Shown here: piece by piece, positions 42,003 to 54,613 of the stretch | Position numbering within the stretch: position 1 is the stretch's first letter | Layout: each line of letters starts with the position of its first letter | DNA from: Temnothorax longispinosus | Lineage: Eukaryota > Arthropoda > Insecta > Hymenoptera > Formicidae | Length of the DNA stretch: 64,000 nt | NCBI RefSeq assembly: GCF_030848805.1 | Contig: NC_092363.1 | Span: 7,998,001-8,062,000 of the forward strand | Direction of reading: 5' to 3' | Translations under genes and position numbers: made by a program | The notes under the pieces: generated by a model | Database searches by the model: none | What the model was told of the DNA's origin: nothing | The model's input: the letters and a program-made list of their open reading frames with translations, nothing else

Positions 42003-42282
42003 CTATTCCTCTCGCAGTTTTTGCCGTTTTCGCTGGCGCTCCTTCCGCTTTGCTTTCTTCCACTCAGTGGTACATGCGTTCTCAAAGAAAATAAAATACT
42101 CCGTAAAATCTTTTTGACCCAAAGCAGCATTCCTTAGACAGCATAGTTCGCTTGTCAGAAGAAATTTCGTTTGGATATTCATCGGGGAGTTTCTGTGCAG
42201 TTTTCTCGACTGCGGCCACTCCCAAGTGAGCTTCCTCGTATTGTTCCGATATGATACTCCAATATAATGTCTTTCTAAAATT
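42003..42282 (-). pseudogene. Possible decayed coding relic of unknown origin (two overlapping minus-strand frames)
   Basis: On the minus strand one frame is open over 42407-42003 and a second over 42282-42085. The second contains a protein-like acidic stretch (SEQYEEAHLGVAAVEKTAQK, then LPDEYPNEI). The first contains ALGQKDFTEYFIFFENACTT followed by a strongly basic, helix-like tail (EWKKAKRKERQRKRQKLREE) that stops at TAG. A few sense codons follow that stop (DERQSMTGVIRT). The pattern suggests a coding sequence broken by a frameshift near 42120-42160 and by a stop codon. I do not recognise the family, and it could also be a fortuitous pair of frames. No intron signals or flanking repeats were identified. 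Confidence 0.25.
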
Positions 42283-42735
42283 CTATCAAGTTCGTGTAAA
42301 GCGCATAGACCGCTGTACCTTATGATCAAGGTAATGCGATTTTCGAAATAAACCGAATAAATGTATACATAGCAAAACATTGTGTGAATGATGTTATTAA
42401 TAAACATGTTGAGAGATTATTAAATATATTTCTGAGAGAGTTTCTGTTTGTATATAACTTTCTCGGAAATTCTATTCTTGATTGACTGGCAAATTTCTTC
42501 AATTTAGTTACCATTGATGAAAATGACAAAGTATCCACAGCTAGTCATAAACAATAAAGAAAAAAGAACGTCCTAGAAATTAAGTTTCTGAAGTGCATTC
42601 AAATATAATATTTTTTTGTGTCTACGTAATAAACTAACAATACGTCTTTGAATCCGAGATTTTATTATCGAGATAATTAATATCGAAAAGTTGCAACAAA
42701 TTATTGACTCTTCCCTGAAATTTTTGCTTAAAAAA

Positions 42736-42814
42736 ATATATTATAATATTATATATATATATATATAATATATTATATATATATTTATATATATATATTT
42801 ATATATATATATAT
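42736..42814. repeat. (AT)n-rich, self-complementary tract
   Basis: Alternating AT with ATTT and TAAT interruptions, largely palindromic and therefore prone to cruciform extrusion. Confidence 0.95.
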
Positions 42815-45800
42815 CATACTCAGCCTATCAATTTTAGCCTATTTTCCAAGCTTATTTGCACTGGATAAATTACTTAGTCGCTCGACAAATATGAGTATTG
42901 TCAAAGGGACATAGTATTTCCAGCAAAATGCAAACTCTCGGGTTTTAATAATTCTCTTTTTCTGCATTTATTGGAATAAAACGCGAGCGTCGAAGAGGAA
43001 ATATCGGATATCATGAATAAGGCACTTTTTGTGACAAAATACTAGGTAATATACCTTTCAACAGAGCTATATTCTCTTTTTTAAGATATTATTCTGACAA
43101 GTATTTGAAGTAAGATAATAAATATTATATACGATTTATTAAAAATCAATTAATTTCATGATTTCTATTATATTATGTATATGTGCGTTTAATGTTTTCA
43201 CATAGTTTAATTAGTTGAAATATAATTGAATAGCTTCTTATAAACTATTCACAAGCACGGTTCTTATATCACTTATACATATATGTGTGCAAAGAATGAA
43301 AGAAACTACTAAAAGCTACCCTAAACCTATGTCCTCTCATCACAAAATTACAAAAGTTATTAGAAAAAAATCAATTTAAAGGTCAATCATAAATATATTT
43401 AATAATAATCAAAAGCACTCAGATTTAAGCAAAGAAAAAAGTTTTGTGAGACCAAATATAGTCGAGCCAAGATAATTGCATGCTGCTATCCAAACTCAAC
43501 CAAACTTCATTAACATTTCTTCGAGATAAAATTTCGCGTTGCTGACGAAGCTCTACAGTTATCCTGCAAGTGAACTTTTAATCGGCATCTAAGTATTACC
43601 GCGGTATCGCAATCATTACTTCGTGCTTCAGATAAACGGTACGGAAAGAACCCACGCGATACTAATCTGAGTATCTTTCGATATGGAATTTCCAAGTAGA
43701 ATTCTTTCCTTTAAACGAGTGTGGTCGGCATAATTAAAAACACGCGAGCAATTAATTTATTATCGCTTCGTCCAATTTTGACATTCCGAAGAGAATAAAA
43801 TTATTGTGTTAACAAATCGAGAAAAAAAATTAATTCTATCTTTAATTTTCATAAATCAAACAAATAAAATTCAATCACTGTGAAAAATGCCGCGATTTAT
43901 TTCTTAATAAACGGGGAGACTATCATCATGGATAAATAATAAAATACATCGTGTCGCAAGGAAAAATATTTACGCGCAGCTTAAGAAACACGTGCAGATA
44001 CCGCGCAAAGATAAAAGTAATTATCGTGATTATTTTAATTATACCTGTTTGTCTAGTAGCTGAGCAGAGTGGAACGTTTACACACGCGATGGTTGATATT
44101 TCCGGGAATTTTTGCTTTCGACCAGGAGTGTCCGATTTTATTTTGCCGACGATCACTTTGAAAGCGAAGATTTCGAGGAAGTAGCGGGATATAAAACGCA
44201 TGCATTCACACATCGCCGTTGCATATTTAACGAGTCGGGCATCTCTTATGTGGAAAATAGTTCAGTATCCCCGTCCGTAACGCTAACTACTCGCACAAAA
44301 CTCGTTCGTTACGATTCTAGGCGCGTGCGCCTGGAACGAAGTAAGCGCTATTTCTCGTAAATTTAATTTCCAAAGTGTCACGGAACAAGGGCGCTACGCG
44401 AAAGCGCCGACCAGTGGAGAGAGAAAGCTCTGAGCGGTGACTCCCGTCGCCGTTTGTTGGGACGTTCACAGTACACTCGTTACGATCGATAAACCGTATC
44501 TTAAAAAAGAAACGACCAGAAATCCAGTCCATTCTCTCGCTGAATGTAAAGAGAGAATAATGTACGAATAACTGCTTGAACGCATGCGTCGATGCAGTTT
44601 CATTGGCGCGTTTAATTTTTCAGATTGTATATATGTAGAAGTATGTTTTGACTCATATCAATTCGTGTACAATTCTATTTGGTTTGGCAAAAAATCAAAA
44701 ACTTCTTTCCATGAGGAAAGTAATGCGAGAAATATTACTTACGAAATATAGAAAAAAAATAAAAAATTTATAATTGCAGAAATACGCAGGAAAATAATAT
44801 TCGTCAAATTGTTTCTGCTATATATATATGTTTCTTTGAAGTCTAACAAATGAAGCCTGAACCTGTCATAAAAAGAGAATCAATTATCGATAAAAAATAT
44901 TTAAGCTCTCGAGGGAGATATCGTAGAAATAAACTATTGTATCTTGAAAACGATGTAAAGTTATGAGAGTACGGTAAAAACATCTTGTTACGTAGAGTAT
45001 CGATCTGTAGATGTATCTCTTAAATCTATTGTGTTTCGCAAATTGATTTACGCCACAATGTGTTTCCAAATATATAGCAAGGGATATATTCTCACGATAT
45101 TTCTTATTCGATAATAGCATTTTGCTGGTGAGATTGCTGGTTTTTTATTACGGTATATAAGACTGATGTGGGAAAGACGATTGCTGGAGATTCTCCGAGA
45201 TGCCGATTTCAGAGATGGAGTTACCGGATAGTCCAATTTACTAAGTGAAAGTCCCCTTCTATTATCGGGTTTGGAAAGCTCGCTCTCTCATAGTTTTGCC
45301 GGCGTCGCCGATAGAATTATGTCGATTTCGATGGTGGCGAGCGATTTGATACAGGAAATCTGTGTGCGCTTCGCAACCGGCGAGCACGACGCGGCGCCGA
45401 TGGAAATTGCATTAAAATCGATCGTGCAGATCGATTTCGACGCTCTATGTTCTACGTTCATGTATTGGCGAATATCGGGCGAATACTGGAGCAATGACAT
45501 TTGTCGCGATATCGCTCGGTACCTATTGCGACGAAACGTTATCGTGTCTTCATTGCGTTTTCTGAACTCGCCGCGTAATAAAACGCATCCGCGACATCAA
45601 GACGACTCGGTTGCGCAAACATACCGTAGGGCGTCGGTAAACACGTCCTTTGCTTGCCGGAAATTACAGTTTGATGCTTTAACTTTTTGCACTAGTTATT
45701 CGGCCATACGTATGTAAACCCCTGCATCGATTGAAAACTAAAGGAAATTCTACAAATATCATTTCCATTTACTGTTAATTGCATTCAAATAACAGTCCAT

Positions 45801-46163
45801 AAATGCATAAATCATATTTTCTCTGTAGGATATTTTATAAAATAATTACGCTCTCGTGTTAGTCAATATTACACATGTCGAGAATAAAAATTATCTTTTA
45901 TAGAAAAATTTAACTTTGAACACCATCTTTTTATCAACCATGTAGGCTTTTTTCTCTAACAACCGTTGTAATATCTCTTTTGCCGTTAGCGAACGGATCG
46001 ATGTAAAGGAATATGAGATGAACCAGCGATATAAAAAGAACAATACAAGTATAGAGTATTAAGAAAAGCGAGACGCGAACTATCCGCATTGTCTGACGAT
46101 ATTTTTTAACGATCGTTTTCATTTCGAAAGTGTCAAATTACTAGAAACGATTCGTGAAAAGAA

Positions 46164-46203
46164 CTCTCCCTCACCTCCCCCGCCCCTCCTCCGGTCGCGC
46201 CAC
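46164..46203. other. C-rich tract
   Basis: CTCCCTCACCTCCCCCGCCC followed by CTCCTCC. The minus strand carries several G-runs and might form a quadruplex, though less regular than the one at 32360. Confidence 0.7.
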
Positions 46204-48723
46204 CGTGCTGTATCTGTAGCTGTAGCGATTCATAAAAGCTCGGAGCACCACGAAGGGAGACAGGGGTCGATGAAAAGCTTTACGTAGCAACTTCGAAAGG
46301 TATCAACGGCTGACCGCGGTACAAAGAAGCCCATATCCTGCTGCAGGAACAAAAAGCACTTTGGACTAAAAGCGCGTCGTACGCAGTAGCAAGTTATTTT
46401 TATGAACGCGTTGAATAGACGTCGCAACGATACGGCGATCAAGTACGCGTGAGCGCTTAATTATCGATCTCTTCTGACATAGCTCTTAGGGGACGGATAT
46501 CAGACGAGATCCTCTGGTTTCTGAATACATAAAATACGTATGAAATCTATAATATATCAAATTTAAAAAGCGCCATGTAATTGTAGATAAATCTTGTATT
46601 TAACACATAAAAAAAAGCGAGAGAATTTCAGCGAATAAAGCTTGAAAAATAATAATTATAATAAAATGTTATTCTTTAATTAATTTAAATCTTTCTAATT
46701 TAACTTTTAATAAACAATATTTTAATAGTGTGAAATCTTTATTTAACATTTATCTTTATCAAAATGTTTAATGATAAAAATTTATTCGAGCTCACGTTGA
46801 GCAAAAATCATTTATGAATTCATCGCGAATGAAATATAACGTGCTGCGACAAAGAAACGTTCCTGCCACTTTATGTAACGCATTCACGTTTTCATTTTTG
46901 CAACAAGTACAATTTAGTATGGCTTCGCGTGTAACGGTAAAACTGAAATGATGAAAGTATATGAAACATTATATTTGCGTGGAAAGAGATGTATAGCACA
47001 TACATGTATGTACATAAGCATACGTGTGCACGAAATTTGAACTCGGGTTTTCATGTTATCGTAGCGCCACGCGAGGTCTCGTTGTGTCTCCTCGCGGAGC
47101 TTAACCAACCGCGACAACAAAAAAACCATGGAGAATTTTCCAAATAGCGAATAACTAGGGTCGAAGAAATCGCGGTAATATCGCATTTCGCTCACGGGAA
47201 CAGTACTTCCTATCGGACGGGCGGTTTTATCGTTTCGCTCGTTCCGTGCCGTCGAGAGGACAAAGAGTCCTTGGGATAGGATTCACCGAATAATCGCGGA
47301 GAAATTTATGTGCGGGCACGTTAGAAATTTCGGTCACGTAATGCTATCCGGCGTAGATACCGCTTCTCGCGCAACAACGTAAAATCTCCGCCGTCTGGCT
47401 ATCCGGCTAACGAAACTAATTCCGCGCTCTTCATCCACCGCAAGCTTGTTTCCGCGTTATCCGCGCGCATTCCTTACCGCGTACGAGCGAAGGTAACGAA
47501 ACGCAATCTATTTATGTAACTGCCCTATGCTACGATATAGTAAGCTCTACTTACGAAAAACGATTACGACGTCATTCCTTGAAGTTCCGTACCGATGTGC
47601 GTTCTTTTCAATCAGTCCTCACTCGACCTCGCGCAATCCTGGACAAAGAAAAATCAACCGATTATAGGCTTTAATAAATTCAGACTGTAAATTTTCACAA
47701 TTTTAGCGGGTAAATCCTTTCCCCAAAAGAGTGTAATTTTTCGAACTGTACAATTTTCTAACACAATCGCAAAGATCAGTATTCTTACCTATTTCTTATC
47801 TATTTTCAATACAGTTTAAAATTTATGCCATGAAATAATATATAAAATGCAACGCCATCGTTCTCCACTGCGCTCGTTTATTAATTAATATTCCTTTTGT
47901 TAATACGTCGGTGAGCAACATTACTTCCGCTACTATAAGGAGACGTTTAAATGTGGCACGAGGACTAGCTTTCATGATATTGGCAACCCGCGTCAGTGCC
48001 CGCGTATTCGTGTACGCTGTTCGATTTTGCCGAGTCCAATAAACCAATAAGCGACAAAATGCGACGTAATTATTCCATTGATCGAAGTAAATGCCCTCTA
48101 ATAATCGACCTGCCCTACGTCCGCTCGCCCTACCCACGTTGGCTCCCATTTTCCCGCAATAATACTTAAATTGGCGCATCTCCGCAAACGAAGCCCCACA
48201 GAATAGAATTACCAATCACGCTAAGTCAATTTTTCATACAATGCGAGAGACGTGGCTCGTTAACCGCCTTCATTCGAAACTTGAATGTGACATTAATATC
48301 TGACCGTAAAAAAGTGATATCTCGCTAACGCGCTTAAAAGAACTCTATGCGATAATTCAAGATAATTTCGCCATACAAAATATAAAAATCTCTCGCGATG
48401 ACAAATCGGAAACCGTCACGAACCGTTCCGTTAGCACCAGTTGCTCCCAGCAATTGTTCCACGCTATGGCCTTATAAAAAATGATTTTCTGTTGTCGCGA
48501 CTAATTTTGAAGAATCTCGACGCTCGACACGGATTTGAGACTCTTTGTTCTCGCTTATGCTTCGTCGAGCGTGTGTCATACCTCGCGGAAAATGTACTCG
48601 TTTCCGCATACACGTACGCGTATTCACACAGAAATGCTCGCGTGTATCGAGCTCGACGACAGATAGGAGCGGAGATATGAGCACCTTATCGACCGCTTTA
48701 TCGGGGCACCTGAGCCCTTAACC

Positions 48724-48748
48724 CCCTCTCCCTCCCTCCCTCCCTCCC
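48724..48748. repeat. (CTCC)n tetranucleotide repeat
   Basis: Five to six CTCC/CCCT units followed by CGCCGCC, inside a CpG-rich segment. It contributes to a long but spurious minus-strand open frame. Confidence 0.92.
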
Positions 48749-51700
48749 GCCGCCTTGTACCGAGACGCGGCCGTAGATAAAGGACTCTTTCCTCGGCTAT
48801 AACGCGCGCTGGAGCAGGTGTATGGTGAAGGGAAAATTGCGAGTAGGTACCTACACCTACACACAGCCCCGACTGTACCATGACAGACTTGGCTCCGATG
48901 GCGGTCATGAATCTACCCTCGACATCGTGCCCCGTATATACCCGTCGATGTCGAAGGTCACGCGTCGTCAGTGAGGCATGTAAGCGCTTTGAGGATGAAA
49001 GTCTAGACATGTGTATGTGTATGTTCAGGCTTAACGTTACGAAAGCGATTCTAAATGTAACGTTCCAAAATCCGCGTGCATGCAAGTTAAAACAAAATCG
49101 ACCAAGCTCAGCAACAAAGCTTAATAAGGAGAAAAGGATGATCATCGAAAGACATATACTTATGTTGTGTGACATATATGTTGCAAATGACAAGAAAATA
49201 TAATTTACACAAGAAACGATTTATGTTTTAATTTAATTTGTTTCGCGACGCATATGTAGAAATTTCAATATGCCGTAACATTGCCCCGTTGATTTTGCGC
49301 AATCGTCCAAGTTCTCAAATCGAACCTGGCAAAGTTTCTGTTCTGTAGAGAAGCGACGCAATCGAAGAATCTATCCAAACGGCGTAGAACGTACAAACTA
49401 CTTTAAAACGAACGACGTGGAAATCGCCGTTACGTCCGCTCGTGTAGAACCGGTACAACTTTTACGATCGTGCGGGGTGTAACGTGAAGCGAAATAGAAA
49501 AACAAGAGACAACTCTCCTCCTCGTACGTATATAGGACCGCGCGTCACTCGGAGTTTAGAAGAACGCGGACTTTGAGAAAGAGCAAGCGTGACTGGCCTG
49601 CGAAACAGACTCCAAGTTTATTTCGCAGTGACGGCCATCCCGCTCACAAATCATCCGACACGATAAATACTGTCCACCGTAGCAAGCATGCTACGCGACA
49701 GTCTTTACTCGAACTTCGGGGCAGCATAACGCTCCGCGATGTTATCGGGAAAACTTGCGCGACTTCCCAGGTTTCGACTTCCATATTGTGCGGCTGAATG
49801 CAGTGTAAAGCTGAAACTGCATTCTTATTAGATAAAACGTGTTCTCGTTAATAATATCTTCGACATTACTGTGATTTTCTGTGATTATTATGACATTTGT
49901 GTGTGTAGTACAATGGACATTCTTTAGATCTTGTGTTCTTGGTTTTGATTTTTTTAGCAGCAAAAATTGTTCAACAGAATAAGAACATTTATTTCATCGG
50001 TCAATTTCGACGGTCGGAGCAAAATTTCAACGTCGATTGATGATTCCGTGGCTTTGGTCTCTTGGAAAAACAATGCTGGGACGGCAAGTGAATCCATTGG
50101 CAAGTCAACTCAATTTCGTGCAGAACGTTAATGTTTTTCTGGACCGGGTCGCGTTGGTACTCTCTAGTCCGCTGCCGCTTCGTTTCCGCTAATAAAATAA
50201 TCGTAGCCAGCGGCGGGCACGACATGAGTGTGACAGTCGGCAGTCGGTGAGGCGGATACCGTAGACGTCACCAGAGTTATGCGTGACCGGGCTGCGAAAC
50301 CAGCCGTGGGGTTTATTTGTAGCGAATGCGAGTGGTACGCCCTGGTCACGAACCGTAGAACCGTAGAACCGGAAGCGGCACAGGCTCCTGGTAATCCCGT
50401 TGCGATCCACGCTCGACGCTCGACTCGCGCGGATACTCTCTATGGTCGAGTCGCGTTATATACCGGTAGGAAAAACGTGGCTTGAAAAAAGAGAAAGAAA
50501 GGGGTGGGCAGATAGAATGGGGGGCGTGCTCTTTTAAACTCCGCGGGTTTCGGGGTTAAGTGAAAAGTCGTGTAAAGACCACCACGGGGAAGATCCGCAC
50601 TAAAAATTACGCGAAAGCACTATCCAGAGACAGAAATAGATATGGGAAGTGACTTTTCGATCTCGGTATCGCCAGTTTTTCATTCGGCAGCGATTTTTAA
50701 TGAATTTAAGATATATCTATAACAATAAGAATCAATTCAATTTAAATACTTAACTGGAATATATTTTCTGACAAATTGTGGATTACTGTTATTATCGATA
50801 TTATTACTCCTCCTTATATTATGCTGCATATTATTACATTAATAACATTGATAATGCCATTTTGAATAAATCAATAGTTGTTTCTAACGGAAGTAAAAAA
50901 AGATAGAAACCACCTTATTCTGTCGCCATTACATTTTTCTTTAGCTTGAATTAGATTAAATATCGAAAGCTTATTATTGTAATACAGCCAATCTGGTTAA
51001 AGGTGCTTTTCCATTTTTAAAGAATTTCTCAGGCAAATATGCCTGAGAGATGGGTTGCGCGAATATTAAATAATATTTTCCGTTCTATTTACGAAATTAA
51101 TGGATCGGTGAAGCTATCTTGCATATAATCGAATATGTAGCCGTATTATTTGTCAGGCTAGATGAATATATTTGGATCATAGCTTGTCATGGCGGTGCAG
51201 TGGCAGTCTATTCCATCAAGTAATCGGATATTCTTGATCCTTTGATCCGAGTAGGTGCGCTATACCCACAGAGATACTGTTCAGAAATTCTCAAAATTTT
51301 TTATATCACAATAAATTACTTCTAATTATCAAATGCTCGTTAAATGAGAGAGCCACTCTAAAACAAAATAAAATGAGATAAATCGTCTTAAATTCTCAAA
51401 TATTGTCCCATTCAAGAATCATAAATTGATCGGACGCTTTTTCTAACCGAGAAAAGCGATGTCTATTTGATGTTTCGTGCTTTTAGCCAATAGTACGATT
51501 GTCGAACAAAAGAATGATCGACATTTTGGAACGATCGCCGCTTATCTTTTCTGTTGACTCTTCCACGCGATTAATACGGATACGGAAGCACGATGACGAT
51601 GCGACAATATGATAGTTAATAATAACATTTTCTTTACTCGTCGTAAACAATTTATCAATCTTTCTGTGTCGCGCGTTTTATCGATCTTCCTCGTATACAA

Positions 51701-52149
51701 AAGCGCGAGGCGAGAACTTATAGGAGGTACTTGGAGAAGAAAGGAAGTCAATAGATAAGCGGGTTAAGAAGGCTGGAAGGAAGTGAACAGCGGGAGTCGC
51801 GATACCGAGGAGTTGCGACGGTCGATAGAAAATCGCGATTCAAATTGTTTTTCGGCGCGCTATCGTCGAACAGCGGCGAGCGTTTAATCGCACATAACCC
51901 GATAGTTAAAATGATTTAATGCCGCGAAATACCTCATCGTAACGTCGCGCCTGCTCCATTCATACTGTCCTCTGAAAGGAGGAAGAGTTTAAAGTTTCCT
52001 TAAAGTTGGCTTTTTGACACAGCATCAATATTTTCCTGTTTATCGCTAGAGCCCATAGACGTGTTCCTGGCTACACGATATATAATATATCTCTTAAGGC
52101 CTTAAGAAACTACTACCGGAGCGCAATTTCGAGCTCGCCATATGCTTGG

Positions 52150-52418
52150 CAAGAGAGAGAGAGATAACGAAAGAGCAAGACAGCGAAAGCGGAAGAAGGT
52201 CAATAGAGAGATAAGCCACTAGGGAAGAGGCGAAGGAAACAGATGGTCAAGGAATAAGGGGTCACGAAATAGAGGGGACAGGAAGGCGAGAGGAAGAAAT
52301 GAAGGGTACCAACGGAGAAACAGAGGCAAACGGAAACGAGGGTTACTTGACGAAACTTTAACGGTATCGCGGAACAGAAGATAGACTAGAAATGAGGGAG
52401 ACGGCAAGAAGAGGAAAT

Positions 52419-52474
<56 letters not shown>

Positions 52475-52475
52475 G
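52150..52475. repeat. Purine-rich tract ending in (GA)n microsatellite
   Basis: From 52150 to about 52345 the + strand is heavily biased to A and G without being a simple repeat, and 52422-52473 is pure (GA)26. A pyrimidine-rich block (about 52535-52700) follows after about 60 bp, so the strand bias inverts. Confidence 0.85.
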
Positions 52476-52534
52476 GTAAATAAATTTATGGGGAAAGTTA
52501 AAAGCATTGCAAGCTCAGCGGTGCAGCGTGTTGC

Positions 52535-52700
52535 CCCGAGCGCATTTATTTTTCATTTTTCTTTTACCACATCTCCCTTCAGCCACCACCAACTACTACT
52601 CTCTCCCCCTCTAGACGGTTCGCCGCGCTCAACGGTACACGGGTGCAACGGCCCACGCGTTCTCTTTTTCTTTCTTCTTCCTTCTATATCTTTCTCTCTG
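52535..52700. other. Pyrimidine-rich block
   Basis: The + strand is enriched in C and T (for example CTACTACTCTCTCCCCCTCT and TTTCTTTCTTCTTCC), following the purine-rich block upstream. No acceptor with a credible exon follows. Confidence 0.75.
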
Positions 52701-54519
52701 GTTCGCTCAATGCGCCGTTTTTTGCAGCGTTTAGATGGCAAATTGGGTTACGTTAGAAGAGCATTCTAACATCAGGAAGTCACCGTGTCCCGAGGAGGTT
52801 AATTAACCGCGCTTTGCCGCTGGCTATTATAATACGCGGCTAGACGCGTTTCGGTAACGAGATACACATCAGGATAGCCGCGGATTTCGCAATCGCATCC
52901 GCGTGCGCGCGCGCGCTCTCCTCGCGTTTATCTGCAATCTGCCTTACTTATCCAGCAGATAGTGAACGCAGCAGTTCACTAATGCTCCGTGAAAGATCTC
53001 GACCATATCTTCGTAAATTAGATAAATTTCCATGCCGACGATTTATCATGCGGCCCCTTCCTAGTTTGAAAACTGCACGGTTACGCTAATACGTGGCATA
53101 CGACGCGCGCGACTTGGTGTCAATAATTCATGAGGCGAGCACTCGCCGCAAAAACATTCGATGCCGTTATCTCGCTCAGCACAAATTTTCCATTGATCCC
53201 GGTAATAGCTCCTCGCGTCTTTCGTCCCGTTATATTCACGAAGCGAATTCCGGGGAAATGGGCTACACGTTGATAAATTGCTCGCTGCTCCCGCGATACC
53301 AACGTGAAATCACGAAGCCGATACGTTTCCGACACTCGTAAACGCGATCGAGAGATATTCCCGCTTGACTATCCGGTTGTACGTTTTGTCGGGAGCAGAT
53401 TCGCGTCGCGAAAGTGCACGTTGAATTTTAGAGAGGCTGAAAATTCGACCTAAGATCGAAAAGCAAAACAATCTGGCCGCAAGGGACAAAACAGATAAGA
53501 TAATAGATCAGTTAATTATGGAGTTCGCTAACTTGACGGAGGAGAGAAAGAAGGGCTCGTTTTGTCATGTCAAGTTTAAGATCGTCCGAACTGGAACCCA
53601 ATTTCAGGTTTAATTGCTGCGGCATTTATTATTAAATTTAAAAAAAAAATGATTTTTTTTAATAACGCACGCGGAATATAACCATTATACGAAAAATGGA
53701 TAAAATATTAATTCAATATTAATGCGCTCAGCACTAATAATTCAGACATTGTCAATATCACACCTAGGACTTGTACAAAAATTTTGCCAAATGTGTTAAT
53801 TAATAGTTAAGTCGAAAATACGGCACTCAACATATTTTGAGTATTATAAGTAAAATTTGTAATAACTTAAATAAAACATTCATATTATATTAATGATGAT
53901 TATTTTAATGGGTAGTTGGAGACGAAAAAAATATTTCCGTTCTCAGAATATCTCCAGAGAGAAATACCTCTCGGAAAATAAATCTTCGCTCTTACATTAA
54001 ACGCGTCGATATCGTGTAGCGTGTCAAAGCGGTAAATGACGTCGGTTTCATTAAGAATGCTTGAACGCTGATCGACGACAGTTTCGCCAATTAGGTACAA
54101 CACGTCGATATCGTAGGTATCAGAGTATTTGTAGTTTGATTATGGTTCTGTAAGCAATTATCAAACCAACCGCACTAATCGGCATTCTGTTGTCATCGCG
54201 ACGTCTGGAACACTCCGGGATTAGCGTTTCCCCTGTATACACGCAAGATGTAGATGTAGATGTCGAGCACAATCTGGATCACTAGATTAATATCGATCAG
54301 ATACTGCCGCGTTCGTATCAGCATCCGCCATGGTCGATTCCGGATTCGAGAAATTGCGCAGATTATCCGCGCGTTGAATATTTTATCCGGCAAATACATA
54401 AAATATTCGATAAAATATTCAACAAACTTGCACTTAGCGCTCTTTGCCAACGTTACTAACCAGACAAACTACGACGAGAATCTACTTCTATGATAAATAA
54501 ATTTGTTAAAACGGACCTC

Positions 54520-54551
54520 TATATATAAGGCCAGTCGTGCTCACAATCAGT
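54520..54551 (+). promoter_or_regulatory. Candidate RNA polymerase II core promoter (TATA box plus arthropod initiator)
   Basis: TATATATAAGG starts at 54520, and the arthropod initiator pentamer TCAGT is at 54547-54551. Taking the initiator A (54549) as +1, the TATA element starts at about -29 to -27, which is correct spacing. I see no convincing downstream promoter element at +28. The coincidence of TATA, TCAGT at the right distance and a donor 59 nt downstream is much stronger than any single motif. It could drive a small gene nested in a dpr intron, a non-coding RNA, or be chance. No transcript evidence is available. Confidence 0.5.
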
Positions 54552-54607
54552 AGTTTCAGACAATATTGGTCAGACTGGAGTAGCAGAGTGCAAGTTTAGT
54601 CAAGTAG
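54549..54607 (+). other. Candidate short non-coding first exon (5' leader) ending in a consensus splice donor
   Basis: From the inferred start at 54549 the sequence runs 59 nt without an ATG and ends AAGTAG before GTAAGT at 54608-54613, a full-consensus donor. This is the usual layout of a short 5'-UTR exon in insect genes for small secreted or inducible products. I did not find a convincing next exon. The open frame at about 54872-55192 lies in CpG-rich DNA, lacks a signal peptide and shows no family motif. Strand and start rest entirely on the promoter call. Confidence 0.4.
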
Positions 54608-54613
54608 GTAAGT

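Larger units (their letters stand above)
42408..54519. other. No gene recognised; probable intron
   Basis: AT-rich DNA with CpG-rich islands at about 44190-44540, 45290-45620, 47080-47480, 48460-48990, 49370-49800, 50150-50600 and 52750-53420. The longest frames (148 codons + at 45271-45717; 189 codons - at 48624-49193) lie in them. TCTCAGGCAAATATGCCTGA at 51027 begins a 9-bp-stem palindrome. GATGTA repeats occur near 54247. Confidence 0.6.

Noticed and set aside
47823..48215. 130-codon minus-strand frame
   Set aside because: The composition is mixed, but there is no recognisable domain, no promoter or splice context, and it overlaps CpG-rich DNA.
48624..49193. 189-codon minus-strand open frame, the longest in the window
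   Set aside because: It lies across a CpG-rich island and a (CTCC)n repeat, which depress stop codons. The translation is Ser/Arg/His-rich with a Gly-Arg-Glu run from the repeat, and no domain is visible.
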